Assembly (NCBI GenBank): GCA_033557675.1
Contig: JAWQRM010000627.1
Coordinates: 1 to 20,883, forward strand
Length of the DNA: 20,883 nucleotides
Reading direction: 5' to 3'
DNA from: Coptodactyla brooksi
Lineage: Eukaryota; Arthropoda; Insecta; Coleoptera; Scarabaeidae
The notes under the pieces were generated by a model. That model saw only the letters and a program-made list of their open reading frames with translations. It made no database searches and was not told the origin of the DNA. Of the stretch, positions 1-11,700 are shown piece by piece; position 1 is the first letter of the stretch, and every line of letters begins with the position of its first letter. The position numbers and the translations under genes are program-made.

Positions 1-690
1 CTTTTTGACAGTACATCAAGTTTCTAGAACTTGATGACTTCTGCTAGGGTTATTTTAAATTGAAGGATAGTATGCAGTACAGTTCTATGGGGCAAGAGGG
101 TATTTCATATTTAATCTCTGGTATTACTGTCTTTAGAAAAAAATTTTTCAAATAAAGGTTGTATGTCATCAAACTCCTCACAATTTGAAACAGTTTTCAA
201 ATATACAGGGTGCTCGGCTTATTCTAAAAACTGCGCAACTTTAGATTTTTAAATGGAACACCCTGCGTATTGTTGTATTTTTTAAGCTCTGATGAGATTT
301 AAGGGTCACCTTAATTATTACACTCTAGCTTCAAGTTATACGTTTTAAGTGTTATTTCACATTTTTGAAAAACATCTATTACATTTTTGACAGGTACAAA
401 TGTAATATTTCTTTAAAAATTGTTACTGTTTTTATAGCAAAAAATGTTTCAAATAAAAGTTGCAGTACATCCAACTCTTCACATTTTGAAACTATTTTTG
501 AATATACAGGGTGTTAAAAATTACTCAAATTCAGATTTTTAAATGGAAAACCCTGTATATTATGGTACTTTTTAAGTCTATAAGATTGAGGGTCACTTTA
601 ATTATTATAGATCAGTTTTAAATCGCACCATTTGGGCGTTATTACACGTTTGGAAAAATATGACAGATACAAATGGAAATTTTTTTTACA
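1..690. repeat. Diverged tandem repeat, about 300-base unit, with ATACAGGGTG inverted motifs
   Basis: Two diverged units run from about 113-415 and about 416-690, offset by 301 bases at caaataaag (149 and 450) and by 272 bases at tacaaatg near their ends. A third unit appears to end at the window start, because ctttttgacagtacat resembles positions 383-399. Each unit holds an internal inverted pair: tatacagggtg at 202-212 with caccctgcgta at 259-269, and aatatacagggtgtt with aaaccctgtatatt in unit 2 (about 501-561). The ATACAGGGTG motif is familiar from insect non-autonomous elements, but I cannot name the family. It lies upstream of the first visible exon, probably inside a dynein 5' intron. 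Confidence 0.8.
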
Positions 691-754
691 AATTTTTTTT
701 AATATTTAAACCAGGAACAAGGTAAGAAACTCATGTACGATGTACATCTTCTAG

Positions 755-1591
755 TTTATTTATTTATTCACTCTAAAAGATACAAGGATCTATCCGAGTA
801 TAACTAATAAAATTTAAGTTGACAAGTGTTATATAAAACTAACACGAAAAAATTAATATCGATAAATTATACAGTAAATAATGTTACTGAAGATTAAGAA
901 TAAACTTTTTTTGCATTTTGATTAAAACCGTGTAAAGTTGTTTTTGATGTGGTTTGGGATTTGGTAAACCATTGATCAGCTTAGAAAGTTTTTCTCCTTT
1001 TGTCCATATTCCTTGTTGCTGATAGTAAGTAAAAATGTTGTTTTGATGTGTTATAATTATGTATATCGCGGTTTCGTATAAGGTTTACATGTGTTTTTAT
1101 TAAGTTATTTTTCAGTTTAAAATTTATTTTAACACTATCTAGGTCAATTGTTTCATTAATTTTAAGAATATTAAGGTTCCTGTACAGAACAACATTTTTA
1201 CAATTCTATTTTGTATCACTTGAAGTTTTTTAGGGTCTGTTTGTTCAGCTTGTCGCCAGAAAGCAGCTAGGTATACAAGGTGGGAGTAAATATGAGCACG
1301 ATAAATTCGGAATTTGTTTTTTTTTTTGTTATATTTTGTAAAGGTGTGTTTTAAGTGGTAACGTTGATAGTTCAGCTTTGAACACAATTTGGAAATGTGA
1401 AGTTCGAAGGACAGTTTATTATCTAATATTAGTCCTAGATATTTAGTATTCTTGACTTTATTTGTGATTTCCTGGTTTATTTGCAGATGCATATTATCAG
1501 TTATGTCGGTATTACTATTAACTAGTAAATAGTTGCATTTAATTTCTTTGAGTAGAATATTGCTTTTTAGTGTCCATAACCTGATTTTTGT
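755..1591 (-). mobile_element. Decayed LINE (non-LTR retrotransposon), reverse-transcriptase C-terminal end
   Basis: On the - strand an open frame from 1591 to 1139 reads TKIRLWTLKSNILLKEIKCN through KVKNTKYLGLILDNKLSF to IYSHLVYLAAFWRQ and LQVIQNRIVKML. These are the post-catalytic blocks of LINE reverse transcriptases (jockey or CR1-like). The element continues in a second frame (about 1155-968, including LIRNRDIHNYNT, typical of LINE ends) and a third (about 968-884, NGLPNPKPHQKQ). Two frameshifts therefore broke the ORF. A short TAAA-repeat tail at 755-768 marks the 3' end. It is truncated at its 5' end and non-functional. It lies antisense to the dynein gene. Confidence 0.85.
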
Positions 1592-2471
1592 TCAACATTT
1601 CGCAACAAAATGTATTTTTGGAATCCATATAAAATTGAGGATAGCACATGCTTAAAATCAACAGTTCTTGATTTATAAGCAATATTGGAAAAAATACAAT
1701 TTTATGGAATGTAGTGCCATAATGGAATGTAGTGCCATGAATGAAATGTATTTATTTTTACTGTTATTTTCTATTACTTCCAAAAACATTTTCAACATTA
1801 AAATTTTAATGTACCATTTTAATAATTACAACAATTGCTGCAAAGTAGTAATAAATTATTAAATATAACACATAAATATAAGTATGAATTTATTCCTTCC
1901 TTCCTGTGATTAGAAACATGCTTCATTGTGGCTACGGATGCATATGAAAGTTATTCTTGAGTGTTTTATGTCTGAAGGAATAAGAAATACCTATGAAAGT
2001 TTAGTCTTAGTTATTACTTCAATGTTTATACAACATTTATTTTAGTATAGTTTTTTCTTGATTCCACAATTTATATTAGTTTCTATTGTTTTTTTAATAT
2101 GTTGAATTTCTTTAAATTTTTAATTTATTCCTTTAATTTTATTCCTTAGCTTAGGTCACATTCAGCAGATTGTTTACATCATCTTTTCGTTGAACTCCGA
2201 TAGAGTTCCTCTATCCAGTAAATTGTTATTCGAAACGTATAATTTTGCACCTCTTCTAAAAAACTTGTTCTTGAATGCAGTTGTTCAAGTCCATCATCTA
2301 TTAAACTTACATGTGAAAATAGTTATTTTTATGTAACCACTTCTCAAATTGTAAAGAAAATTATATGTGAATACGTAGATAAAGGAACTAATGTTTTTTT
2401 CAAATAACCACATAAAAACAGAAAATGTATGACAAAAGATTTTTGTTTGACAAAGTGCTGTATTGTTGTAG
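1592..2471 (+). other. Upstream intron sequence; nothing identified apart from the 18-base duplication
   Basis: These AT-rich bases lie between the LINE and the first visible dynein exon. I looked for the missing N-terminal dynein exons here and in the rest of 1-2471, and found none. The intron therefore extends beyond the window start and the promoter is not visible. Confidence 0.7.
1704..1738. repeat. 18-base tandem duplication
   Basis: The unit ATGGAATGTAGTGCCATA is repeated immediately as ATGGAATGTAGTGCCATG, with a diverged third start (atgaaatgta) after it. This is a slippage-type repeat in otherwise AT-rich DNA, with no sign of a coding role. The enclosing 64-codon open frame (1668-1862) resembles nothing I know. 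Confidence 0.85.
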
Positions 2472-2727
2472 GGAAGGCGATAAAATGGCCCCTTCTGTTG
2501 AGAAGACCATAGCGGCATTAGAAATGGGTTTACTACATTTACAACAAAATATAGATATACCAGAAATAACCTTACCCATTCACGCTGTGGTGGCTTCAGT
2601 TATTAAGCGATGCGCAGATGATGGCCATAGAGCAAAAGTAGAAGATTTTGCGGAGTATGTTGCAGATTCATCCTTTTTAAATCAGTTGCATAATGGTGTT
2701 AATCGGTGGATTAAAGAAATTCAGAAG
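2472..2727 (+). CDS. Dhc64C: Dynein heavy chain exon 1 of the window (tail)
   Basis: This exon encodes residues 1-85 of the visible protein, beginning EGDKMAPSVEK, a stretch conserved in cytoplasmic dynein tails about 195 residues from the true N-terminus. The acceptor is ttgttgtag at 2463-2471 and the first base completes a codon begun in an unseen upstream exon. The open frame continues upstream to an ATG at 2425, but those codons look like intron, and the methionine in DKMAPS is internal in known dyneins. The donor is GTAATT at 2728, after CAG AAG. The region belongs to the N-terminal tail that dimerises the heavy chains. Confidence 0.93.
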
Positions 2728-5700
2728 GTAATTAGTTGCCCCTTTTTCTATTTCAGCTTAATTTATTTTTTGTATTTGAAAGGTTACGAAACTAGTTCGT
2801 GACCCTTCATCTGGCACTGCATTGCAAGAAATAAGTTTCTGGCTAAATCTGGAACGGGCTCTACACAGGATCCAAGAGAAACGAGAAAGCATGGAGGTAG
2901 CATTAACGTTGGACATCTTGCGGATTGGCAAAAGGTTCCATGCTACAGTTTCGTTTGATACCGATACAGGATTAAAGCAGGCACTTGCAACTGTTGATGA
3001 TTATAATCCTTTAATGAAGGTATAAAAGAAAGAAAAAACATTAGTATATGAAATCTATTACGAATTTTATACAGGACTTCCCGATTAACGACCTACTTGC
3101 TGCCACCGAGCTGGAACGGATAAGAGCAGCAGTTCAACTCATTTTTGCGCATATGCGCAAGATTCGCAGTACAAAGTACCCGGTGCAGAGATGTTTACGT
3201 CTCGTCGAGGCGATTTCAAGAGATTTGAGTTCTCAACTGTTGAAAGTGCTAGGAACGCGCCGTCTAATGCATATTCCATACGATGATTTTGATAAGGTCA
3301 TGCTGCAATGCTTTGAAGTGTTTTCAACTTGGGAGGATGAATACGAAAAATTGCAAAGCCTGTTAAGGTAGGTTTGGCAATTAATAGTGCTTTTCAATCA
3401 AAATTCTCAAAACTATGCAGCTATAGACAAGCTCCAATGCAAAGGAGAAAAATAAATTATTTTGAATACTTCTCTTTGGTAATACATATGAATTACCTTT
3501 CAGAGATATTGTAAAGAAGAAACGCGAAGAACATCTGAAAATGGTATGGAGAGTATCAGCCCATCATAAGAAACTGCAGTCGCGTATGGAGCACATGCGT
3601 AAATTCCGTCGGCAGCACGAACAATTACGTACAGTTATTGTACGCGTCCTCAGACCATCTGTTCGAGAACTAGCCAATGCAGTTGAAGGTGATGAGGTTA
3701 AACCGAATGAGCCAGACACGTTCACCATGGATGCTGCCGATGCTAACGCTATCGTAGAAGTCAATTTGGCATATGAGAACGTTAAAGAGGTCGACTGTTT
3801 GGACATAACTAAAGAAGGCCAAGACGCTTGGGACGCGGCAGTGCAACGTTACGAGGAACGCATCGACAGGGTAGAAACTAGGATCACGGTACACCTCAGG
3901 GATCAGCTCGGAACAGCGAAGAATGCGAACGAAATGTTCCGTATTTTCTCAAGGTTCAATGCTTTGTTTGTGCGACCCCACATTAGAGGTGCCATTAGAG
4001 AATATCAGACTCACTTAATCCAAAGGGTGAAAGATGATATTGACGCTTTACACGAGAAGTTTAAAGTGCAATATCCGCAAAGTAACAGCTACAGAATCAG
4101 CAAAGTCAGGGATTTACCTCCGGTCGCTGGATCAATTATTTGGGCAAGGCAGATTGATCACCAACTTACAACCTATTTACGGAGGGTCGAAGATGTACTT
4201 GGTAATAATTTCTAAACGTTATATCTAAAAATATTTCAATAAAAGAGTTTAAGAGGCAAAGTTTGCACACATCATTAAAAGTTTGAAAGCTAATCGAAAA
4301 TCCCAAAGTATGCATTGACTATTTAGTATGCGTCTTTATTTTGCTGGATTATGATTTTTTTTACAAAGTTACAATGCAACGAGCTTATGGTTATTAATTA
4401 TTATAATGAAACAAAGTTAATAACTTTCAAGATGCAGTTCTTTAAATTTTGTAGACATACAATAAACAATGAAGGTATGGATGTTTCGTATTATACTTTT
4501 TCTTGTCAATTTGTTTATCTTTTGGAAATTGTTTTCTAATACCGATAAGGGACCTTCAGGTGATCATTTTTTCTGAATTCAAATTGAACTTCCCATATTA
4601 TATCGTTGGTATTGCTTTCCTTGGTTTTTTAAAAAATAGTATGACCCACTAAGAGTAATTTTATTCTGAAACTCTGTTATTATTTTTATTAGTTTTTTTT
4701 TACCTACCACACTACAACTTCAGATGTTTTCCTTTGGTATTATGCATGTAATACCAACCCAACCCAAGACAAACCATCTTGGGTTGGGTTGGTTAATTTA
4801 AGATCTTCATCTTTAAGGGAGATTTTTATTAAAAAGGGAGACTTTTTTAAATTGTTAATTGTTCTACAGATTTTTATTTCTTGCATTGTAATTTTGTGCA
4901 TTATTGATATATTTATATTAATCTTTTTTTTTGATAAAGGGAAAGGTTGGGAAAATCACATAGAAGGCCAGAAGCTTAAAGCAGACGGTGACAGTTTCCG
5001 TGCAAAACTTAACACCCAAGAGATTTTCGATGACTGGGCAAGGAACGTGCAGCAACGGAACCTTGGCGTACCAAGTCGCATATTCACAATCGATGCAGTC
5101 AGGGCCAGAAGCGGACGGGGCAACGTTCTGAAACTAAAAGTGAATTTTCTACCGGAAATCATCACTCTGGCCAAGGAAGTGAGAAATTTAAAATGCCTGG
5201 GCTTCAGGGTACCACTCGCCATCGTCAACAAAGCACATCAGGCAAATCAACTTTATCCGTTTGCTATATCATTGATCGAGAGTGTCAGAACGTATGATAT
5301 GACTCTCGAAAAGGTTAGTAAAAGTTTAGAGTTGTTTCATTACATTATCTGTTATTAACGTTTAGTCTGAAATGATTCAAACTAATATTGTACTAGCTGT
5401 ACGCAAGGAGCTGTACTTTCGTGAAGGTATATCGATGGCATGATTTGTGTTTTGTGTTTGAAAATGTTCGATATTCGAGCATGACTTTTCTCATTATATA
5501 CCAGAAATGAATTTCTTTTTTCATATTAGTGACTTTGCATGATAATAATGTCTTTGCTGCGAACATAGTGTATTCTGCAAATTCTGAGACAAAATATCGT
5601 CTCTTGTCTCTAAAATTTTGTGCAAAACAGTTAACTTTTTAGTATAACCACATAATAAAGATAATAAAGCCAGATAATACAAGTGGCTATTTTGATGTTT

Positions 5701-8700
5701 TTTGTAAGGGACATTTTAAAGTGCAAATTTTTTCAATCAAGTTAGTTCATAATGATTCACAAGATTAGCATAATACGGTTTAGGTTAGCATCAATCATCC
5801 TTGTTGTTTAATAATATTAAATGTATTAAATTCAACTTATACAGTTCATAAACACACAAAGTTTTCGGTTAAGCATTGTTTTTGTAAAAAGAAATCTGTT
5901 CGTAAATTTTAAAATACTGCAGATGCCCAATACCATAAACACTATACCAGTTGTCCGCGTATTATTTGGGCATTACATCGAATAATTGTGGCAACACCAT
6001 ATGTTTGCCTTCTACAGTCGTCAATAACAGATAAAACGTTTCTCACCTGACCGGGTTCCGGATGTATGTATATCCCCTCTCTCTCATACACTGTTCATAT
6101 AATGGAAACATCATGCTAATATGAAAATCAAAGTCAAAATTCGTACTATAGGATGATGCGAAACACTCAGTAACATATATATAACATCTACACTGCGAAT
6201 TTTGTGTTCAACATTCGCACGGTATTTTTATTATACAGTGTTTACTACATTATTGTGCGTCTGCAGTAAATAATTTTCTTCGCTTTGCATTTACCTTTTT
6301 GTTGTTGCAGATTTTACTTTTTTTTTAATATGTCTAATGATCCGGTGATGATGTAAATAATATAACATCGGGTGAACGAAATGCGATCGGACCTTTAAAT
6401 GCAATGTGCTCTTTCATAAATGAACAACATTGTTAATGAACAACATAAATGAACAACATTATTGTCTCGCTTCTCGTTAAATATTTAAGCTGTGATATAA
6501 CTATAATTTTGCTGATAATGTAAAAATATAAATTTGAATATTGCTATGGAGCCTGAGTTGAGAATACTGCAAAATTAACACATGGTAAAAACAAATGTAA
6601 AATGGAAGCTACTCCAGTAAACGTCTTATTAAAATATTTGTAAATTTCTAACAAATCATCTGGAACAAAGTAAAATCTGGGGAAGGAATTATGTTTTCTT
6701 TCGAGATATTCGCCCAGTACTTTTCTTGAATCTTTCCTAATAATCCAGTGAGATGTTTCAAGGATCTTTGAAGGTCGTGTATATTTGGGACGTCCATGAC
6801 CAAAGAGGATTTGCTGACTGTGTTCATTAAGCCCAATAATTCGGATAATATGTTTCGGAATTTGGACATTTCAACTGGTAGCAATATTTTGATTCCGACA
6901 CTTCCAGAAAAGATCCCTTTGAGGCAAACTTATTCTTGTAACATCGAAGTCCAAACATCGAAGGGAACGTTAATTCTGTTTCAATTTTCTTCTCACATCT
7001 GTGCCTATTCTTAAAAGACTTGAAGAAGAAGTAAACCAATTAGTTTTGATTTCAAATTAACGTCCCAAACTTGCCCCACAGTTAAATCTGATGGTACCAG
7101 ATTGCTTTGTAACTATTTCATTGATTATTTCGAATGATGTTATTTCAAAATATTTGATTTTAATTCAACAATAATTGTGTTCACTTTAGTGTAATTCCGC
7201 AATATTTTCTTAACGTCATATAAGAAGCATATTGACATAAATGAGCTGGTAACTCTTTAAGCTGTATGGACAATGCAAAAGAATTTCTTTTTTAAACTAA
7301 AGAATATTGTGAAAAGGATTAGTATTAAAGTCAGGTATAGGTTCTCTTCAAAATGGAATTATTTCAAACAAATTTTTATTATAATGATTAGAATAATATA
7401 CTCTGATGCTCTTTGTTCTACATCTGACATGTCGTAAGGATTCACGAAATCTGGACAAAAATTTAAGAAAGTGTCAGAAAATTTTTTATTACCGCTTCAT
7501 TTAATTAGATAGAAAAATTTTAAACAGCATGTTCTGTGAGAAAATGTAAATAGATGATATGTGCATTGAATGGCATGTGAATTATGATACATATTTGTGA
7601 ACCATAATTCTATGTGGGAAAATACCTTGTTCTAAAGTTTGAAGATGTGTGCACCCATGCATAAGTGATGGAGGCTATAATGCTATTTGTATGTTATCAT
7701 AAAGATTGCAGTATATTTTTAAAAATTCGACAAACAAAAATTAATGCAGCAAAGACTAATTTGTATTAAATACTACAATAACTAAATATATTTGATAGAA
7801 TATTTTTGGGGCAAATATCATCATGTGTAAAATCTGAATATGTTAAGAAGTCCATGTAACTTGATGGCTTTTGAAATTATTGGCTCCAATTGTTTATGTG
7901 TCAAAGCACCGTCTTTAAACCTTAGAGCAACTGTGTATAATTCCGTGTTAATCACCTTTTTATTTTAATTTAGCTTGAAGACAAGGCTAGCATCATTCCA
8001 CTTGTTGCCGGAACAAGAAAAGAAGTGCAACAACTAATCGCGGAAGGCATTCAGTTGACATGGGAAAGTTTCAAATTAGACCCGTACGTTCAAAGGCTAT
8101 CTGAAACAGTTGTCAGTTTTCAAGAACGCGTCGAAGAGCTTGTCATCATTGGGGAGCAGTTAGAGGTTGATGTGAGATCTCTGGAAACCTGTCCTTATTC
8201 GGCCCACACTTTTGCTGATATTCTTGCAAAAATACAACATGCCGTCGACGATTTATCACTTAAACAGTTCTCCAACCTTCACATTTGGGTTAGCCGATTG
8301 GACGAACAGGTAGAAAAGAATTTGGCACACCGCCTCCAATCTGGAATACTTGCTTGGACTGATGCGTTGAATGGCCAGAAGAAAGAAATAGATCACAGTA
8401 TGGATACGGATGAACCAGCACACCCTACCCATAAACCAGGCGGTGATCCGCAAATTAAAGTTGTCATACACGAAGTAAGGATCACAAATCAGACAATGTT
8501 CCTGCATCCAAGCATTGAAGAAGCCAGATTCCAAATTATGCAACAACTGTTCGCTTGGGAGGCAATTGTTACTTCTCAACAGAGACTGCAGAGTAGCCGG
8601 TATCAAGTAGGTGTTGATAAACCTGTCACTGAAACATATAGGAATATTCTAACTCAATTACCGGGAGGATGCACTCCTTTGGATGCTGCATATACTGCAA

Positions 8701-11700
8701 TTGCTATTAAAATCAAAGAGCTACAGAAGTATATGGATGAATGGCTCGCTTACCAAACTTTATGGGATTTGCAATCAGACAAGCTTTATGGACAATTGGG
8801 TGATGATGTCAATAAGTGGATGAATTGTTTAAACAATATTAAGTAAGTAAGCCTAATGTAATGATAGTTTTTCACTTGCTTCAATCTTATTGTGTTTATT
8901 TTATTTAGGAAAGCACGTGCTACATTTGACACATCAGATACAAGACGTGAATTTGGTCCTGTCATCATTGACTTTACCAAGGTCCAAAGCAAAGTCTCTT
9001 TGAAATACGATTCGTGGCACAAGGAGACGCTTAGTAAGTTCGGATCGCTTCTCAGCAACGAGATGACATCATTCCACACGCAAATTTCGAAATCGAGATC
9101 CGACCTCGAACTCCAAAGCATCGAGGCCGCGAGTACTTCGGACGCCGTCAGCTTCATAACCTACGTCCAATCGCTCAAACGCAACATGAAGAAATGGGAG
9201 AAGCAGGTCGAGGTTTACAGAGAGGGCCAAAGGATCCTGGAGAGACAAAGATTCCAATTTCCTAACAGCTGGCTGCACGTCGAAAATCTTGAAGGCGAAT
9301 GGGGAGCCTTCAATGAGATCATCAAACGCAAAGACTCATCCATACAAACACAAGTCGCGAGCTTGCAACAGAAAATTGTTTCTGAAGATAAAGCTGTTGA
9401 GAATCGTACGAATGACTTCTTAACCGATTGGGAACGGAGCAAACCGGTTGAAGGTCACTTGAGACCCGACGAAGCCTTAACACAGTTGCAACTGTTTGAA
9501 GGAAAATTTGCCAGATTGAAAGAGGAAAGGGATAATGTCGCTAAAGCCAAGGAAGCGTTAGAATTACAAGAACCTGGTGGTGTTAGCACAAGTGAAGATC
9601 GCATGCAGGTTGTCTTTGAAGAACTGCAGGATTTGCGAGGAGTATGGTCTGAATTATCAAGAATTTGGACACAGATTGATGAGACCCGCGAGAAGCCGTG
9701 GTTATCGATTCAACCGAGAAAACTGCGCCAACAATTGGATGCTTTGTCCGCACAGCTTAAGGAGTTACCAGCTCGTTTACGTCAGTATGCTTCTTATGAG
9801 TACGTTAAGAAAACATTACAGAATTACACTAAAGTGAACATGATTATTGTCGAATTAAAATCGGATGCTTTGAAAGAGCGTCATTGGAAACAATTAATGA
9901 AACAGTTACGGGTCAACTGGGTACTATCCGATTTAACTCTGGGACAAGTTTGGGACGTTAATTTACAGAAAAATGAATCGATCGTTAGAGATATTATTTT
10001 GATTGCACAAGGAGAGATGGCTCTCGAGGAATTCTTGAAACAGGTCAGAGAATCGTGGCAAACGTATGAACTAGACCTGATTAATTACCAAAATAAATGC
10101 AAGTTAATAAGAGGGTGGGATGATCTGTTCAATAAAGTGAAGGAGCACATTAATTCGGTTGCCGCGATGAAACTCTCACCATACTACAAAGTCTTTGAAG
10201 AAGAAGCTCTGACGTGGGAGGAAAAATTAAACAGAATTAACGCTTTGTTCGATGTTTGGATTGATGTACAAAGAAGGTGGGTCTATCTAGAAGGAATCTT
10301 TTCTGGAAGTGCCGATATCAAAACGTTGCTACCAGTCGAAACATCCAAATTCCAAAGCATAAGCTCTGAATTTTTGGGCTTAATGAAGAAAGTCAGCAAA
10401 TCTCCTATGGTTATGGATGTCCTAAATATTCAAGGCGTTCAAAGATCTTTGGAACGTCTCGCTGATTTATTAGGAAAGATTCAGAAAGCGCTGGGCGAAT
10501 ATCTCGAAAGAGAACGCAATTCCTTCCCGAGATTTTATTTTGTTGGAGATGAAGATTTGTTAGAAATTATTGGAAACAGCAAGAATGTAGCTCGGCTACA
10601 GAAACACTTTAAAAAGATGTTTGCTGGAGTAGCTTCCATCTTACTTAACGAAGATAACACAATAATCCTGGGAATTGCTTCTAGGGAAGGGGAAGAAGTG
10701 CAATTTAAGACTCCTGTTTCGACTGTTGAACATCCAAAGATTAACGAATGGTTAACGCTAGTAGAAAAAGAAATGCGCGTAACTTTAGCGTCCAATCTTG
10801 CAGCTGCCGTGCAAGATATTAAACAATTCAAAGACAACATTGACACCAAAGTATTTATGGAGTGGGTAGACAAGTACCAAGCACAAATAGTTGTGCTTGC
10901 AGTACAAATTATATGGAGTGAAGATGTTGAAGCTGCACTGGTTACAATGAATAGCGAACCTCAGAAGGGACCTTTAGAAACAGTTTTACAACAAGTCGAA
11001 AGTACATTAAATGTATTGGCCGACTCAGTCCTTCAGGAACAACCTCAATTAAGACGTAAGAAGTTAGAGCATTTAATTAATGAATTTGTCCACAAACGTA
11101 CCGTGACACGTCGTTTAATTTCAAACGGTGTATGCAGTAATAAAGCTTTTGAATGGCTCTGCGAAATGCGCTTCTACTTTGATCCCAGACAGAGCGAAGT
11201 CTTAAAACAATTAACTATTCACATGGCCAATGCTCATTTCTATTACGGTTTTGAATATCTTGGTGTACAAGATCGATTGGTACAAACACCACTAACCGAT
11301 AGATGTTACCTGACGATGACGCAAGCTCTGGAGGCTAGATTAGGAGGATCACCTTTTGGTAAATATACCATAACCTATATAACTTTGTTAGTACTAAATT
11401 GAACTTTCCTATTATTAGGACCTGCGGGAACTGGTAAGACTGAATCGGTTAAAGCCTTGGGAAACCAACTGGGCCGTTTCGTACTGGTATTCAATTGTGA
11501 TGAAACCTTTGATTTCCAAGCAATGGGAAGGATATTTGTTGGTCTGTGTCAAGTTGGCGCATGGGGCTGTTTTGATGAATTCAATCGTCTTGAGGAGCGC
11601 ATGTTGTCTGCTGTGTCTCAACAAGTGCAAACTATTCAAGAGGCTCTGAAATCACAGAAGGAATCAAATACTGATATTACCTCAGCACCTAAAGCTAGTA

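Noticed and set aside
1668..1862. + strand 64-codon frame as a small gene
   Set aside because: It consists of an 18-base tandem duplication plus AT-rich sequence. There is no similarity and no splice or promoter context.
2425..2471. ATG at 2425 as the dynein start codon
   Set aside because: The conserved protein begins about 195 residues earlier in the family. A good acceptor ends at 2471, and the codons before it do not match any dynein.
4753..4793. TTGGG units as interstitial telomere repeats
   Set aside because: Only two and a half units per arm are present, in an inverted arrangement. That is too little to call telomeric.
6648..6884. Antisense 78-codon frame as a separate small gene
   Set aside because: It is the best-preserved part of the decayed dynein copy. 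Frameshifts and stops lie on both sides, and it has no initiation or splice context of its own.
10535..10873. - strand open frame of 112 codons inside exon 7
   Set aside because: It is a shadow of the linker-encoding frame.
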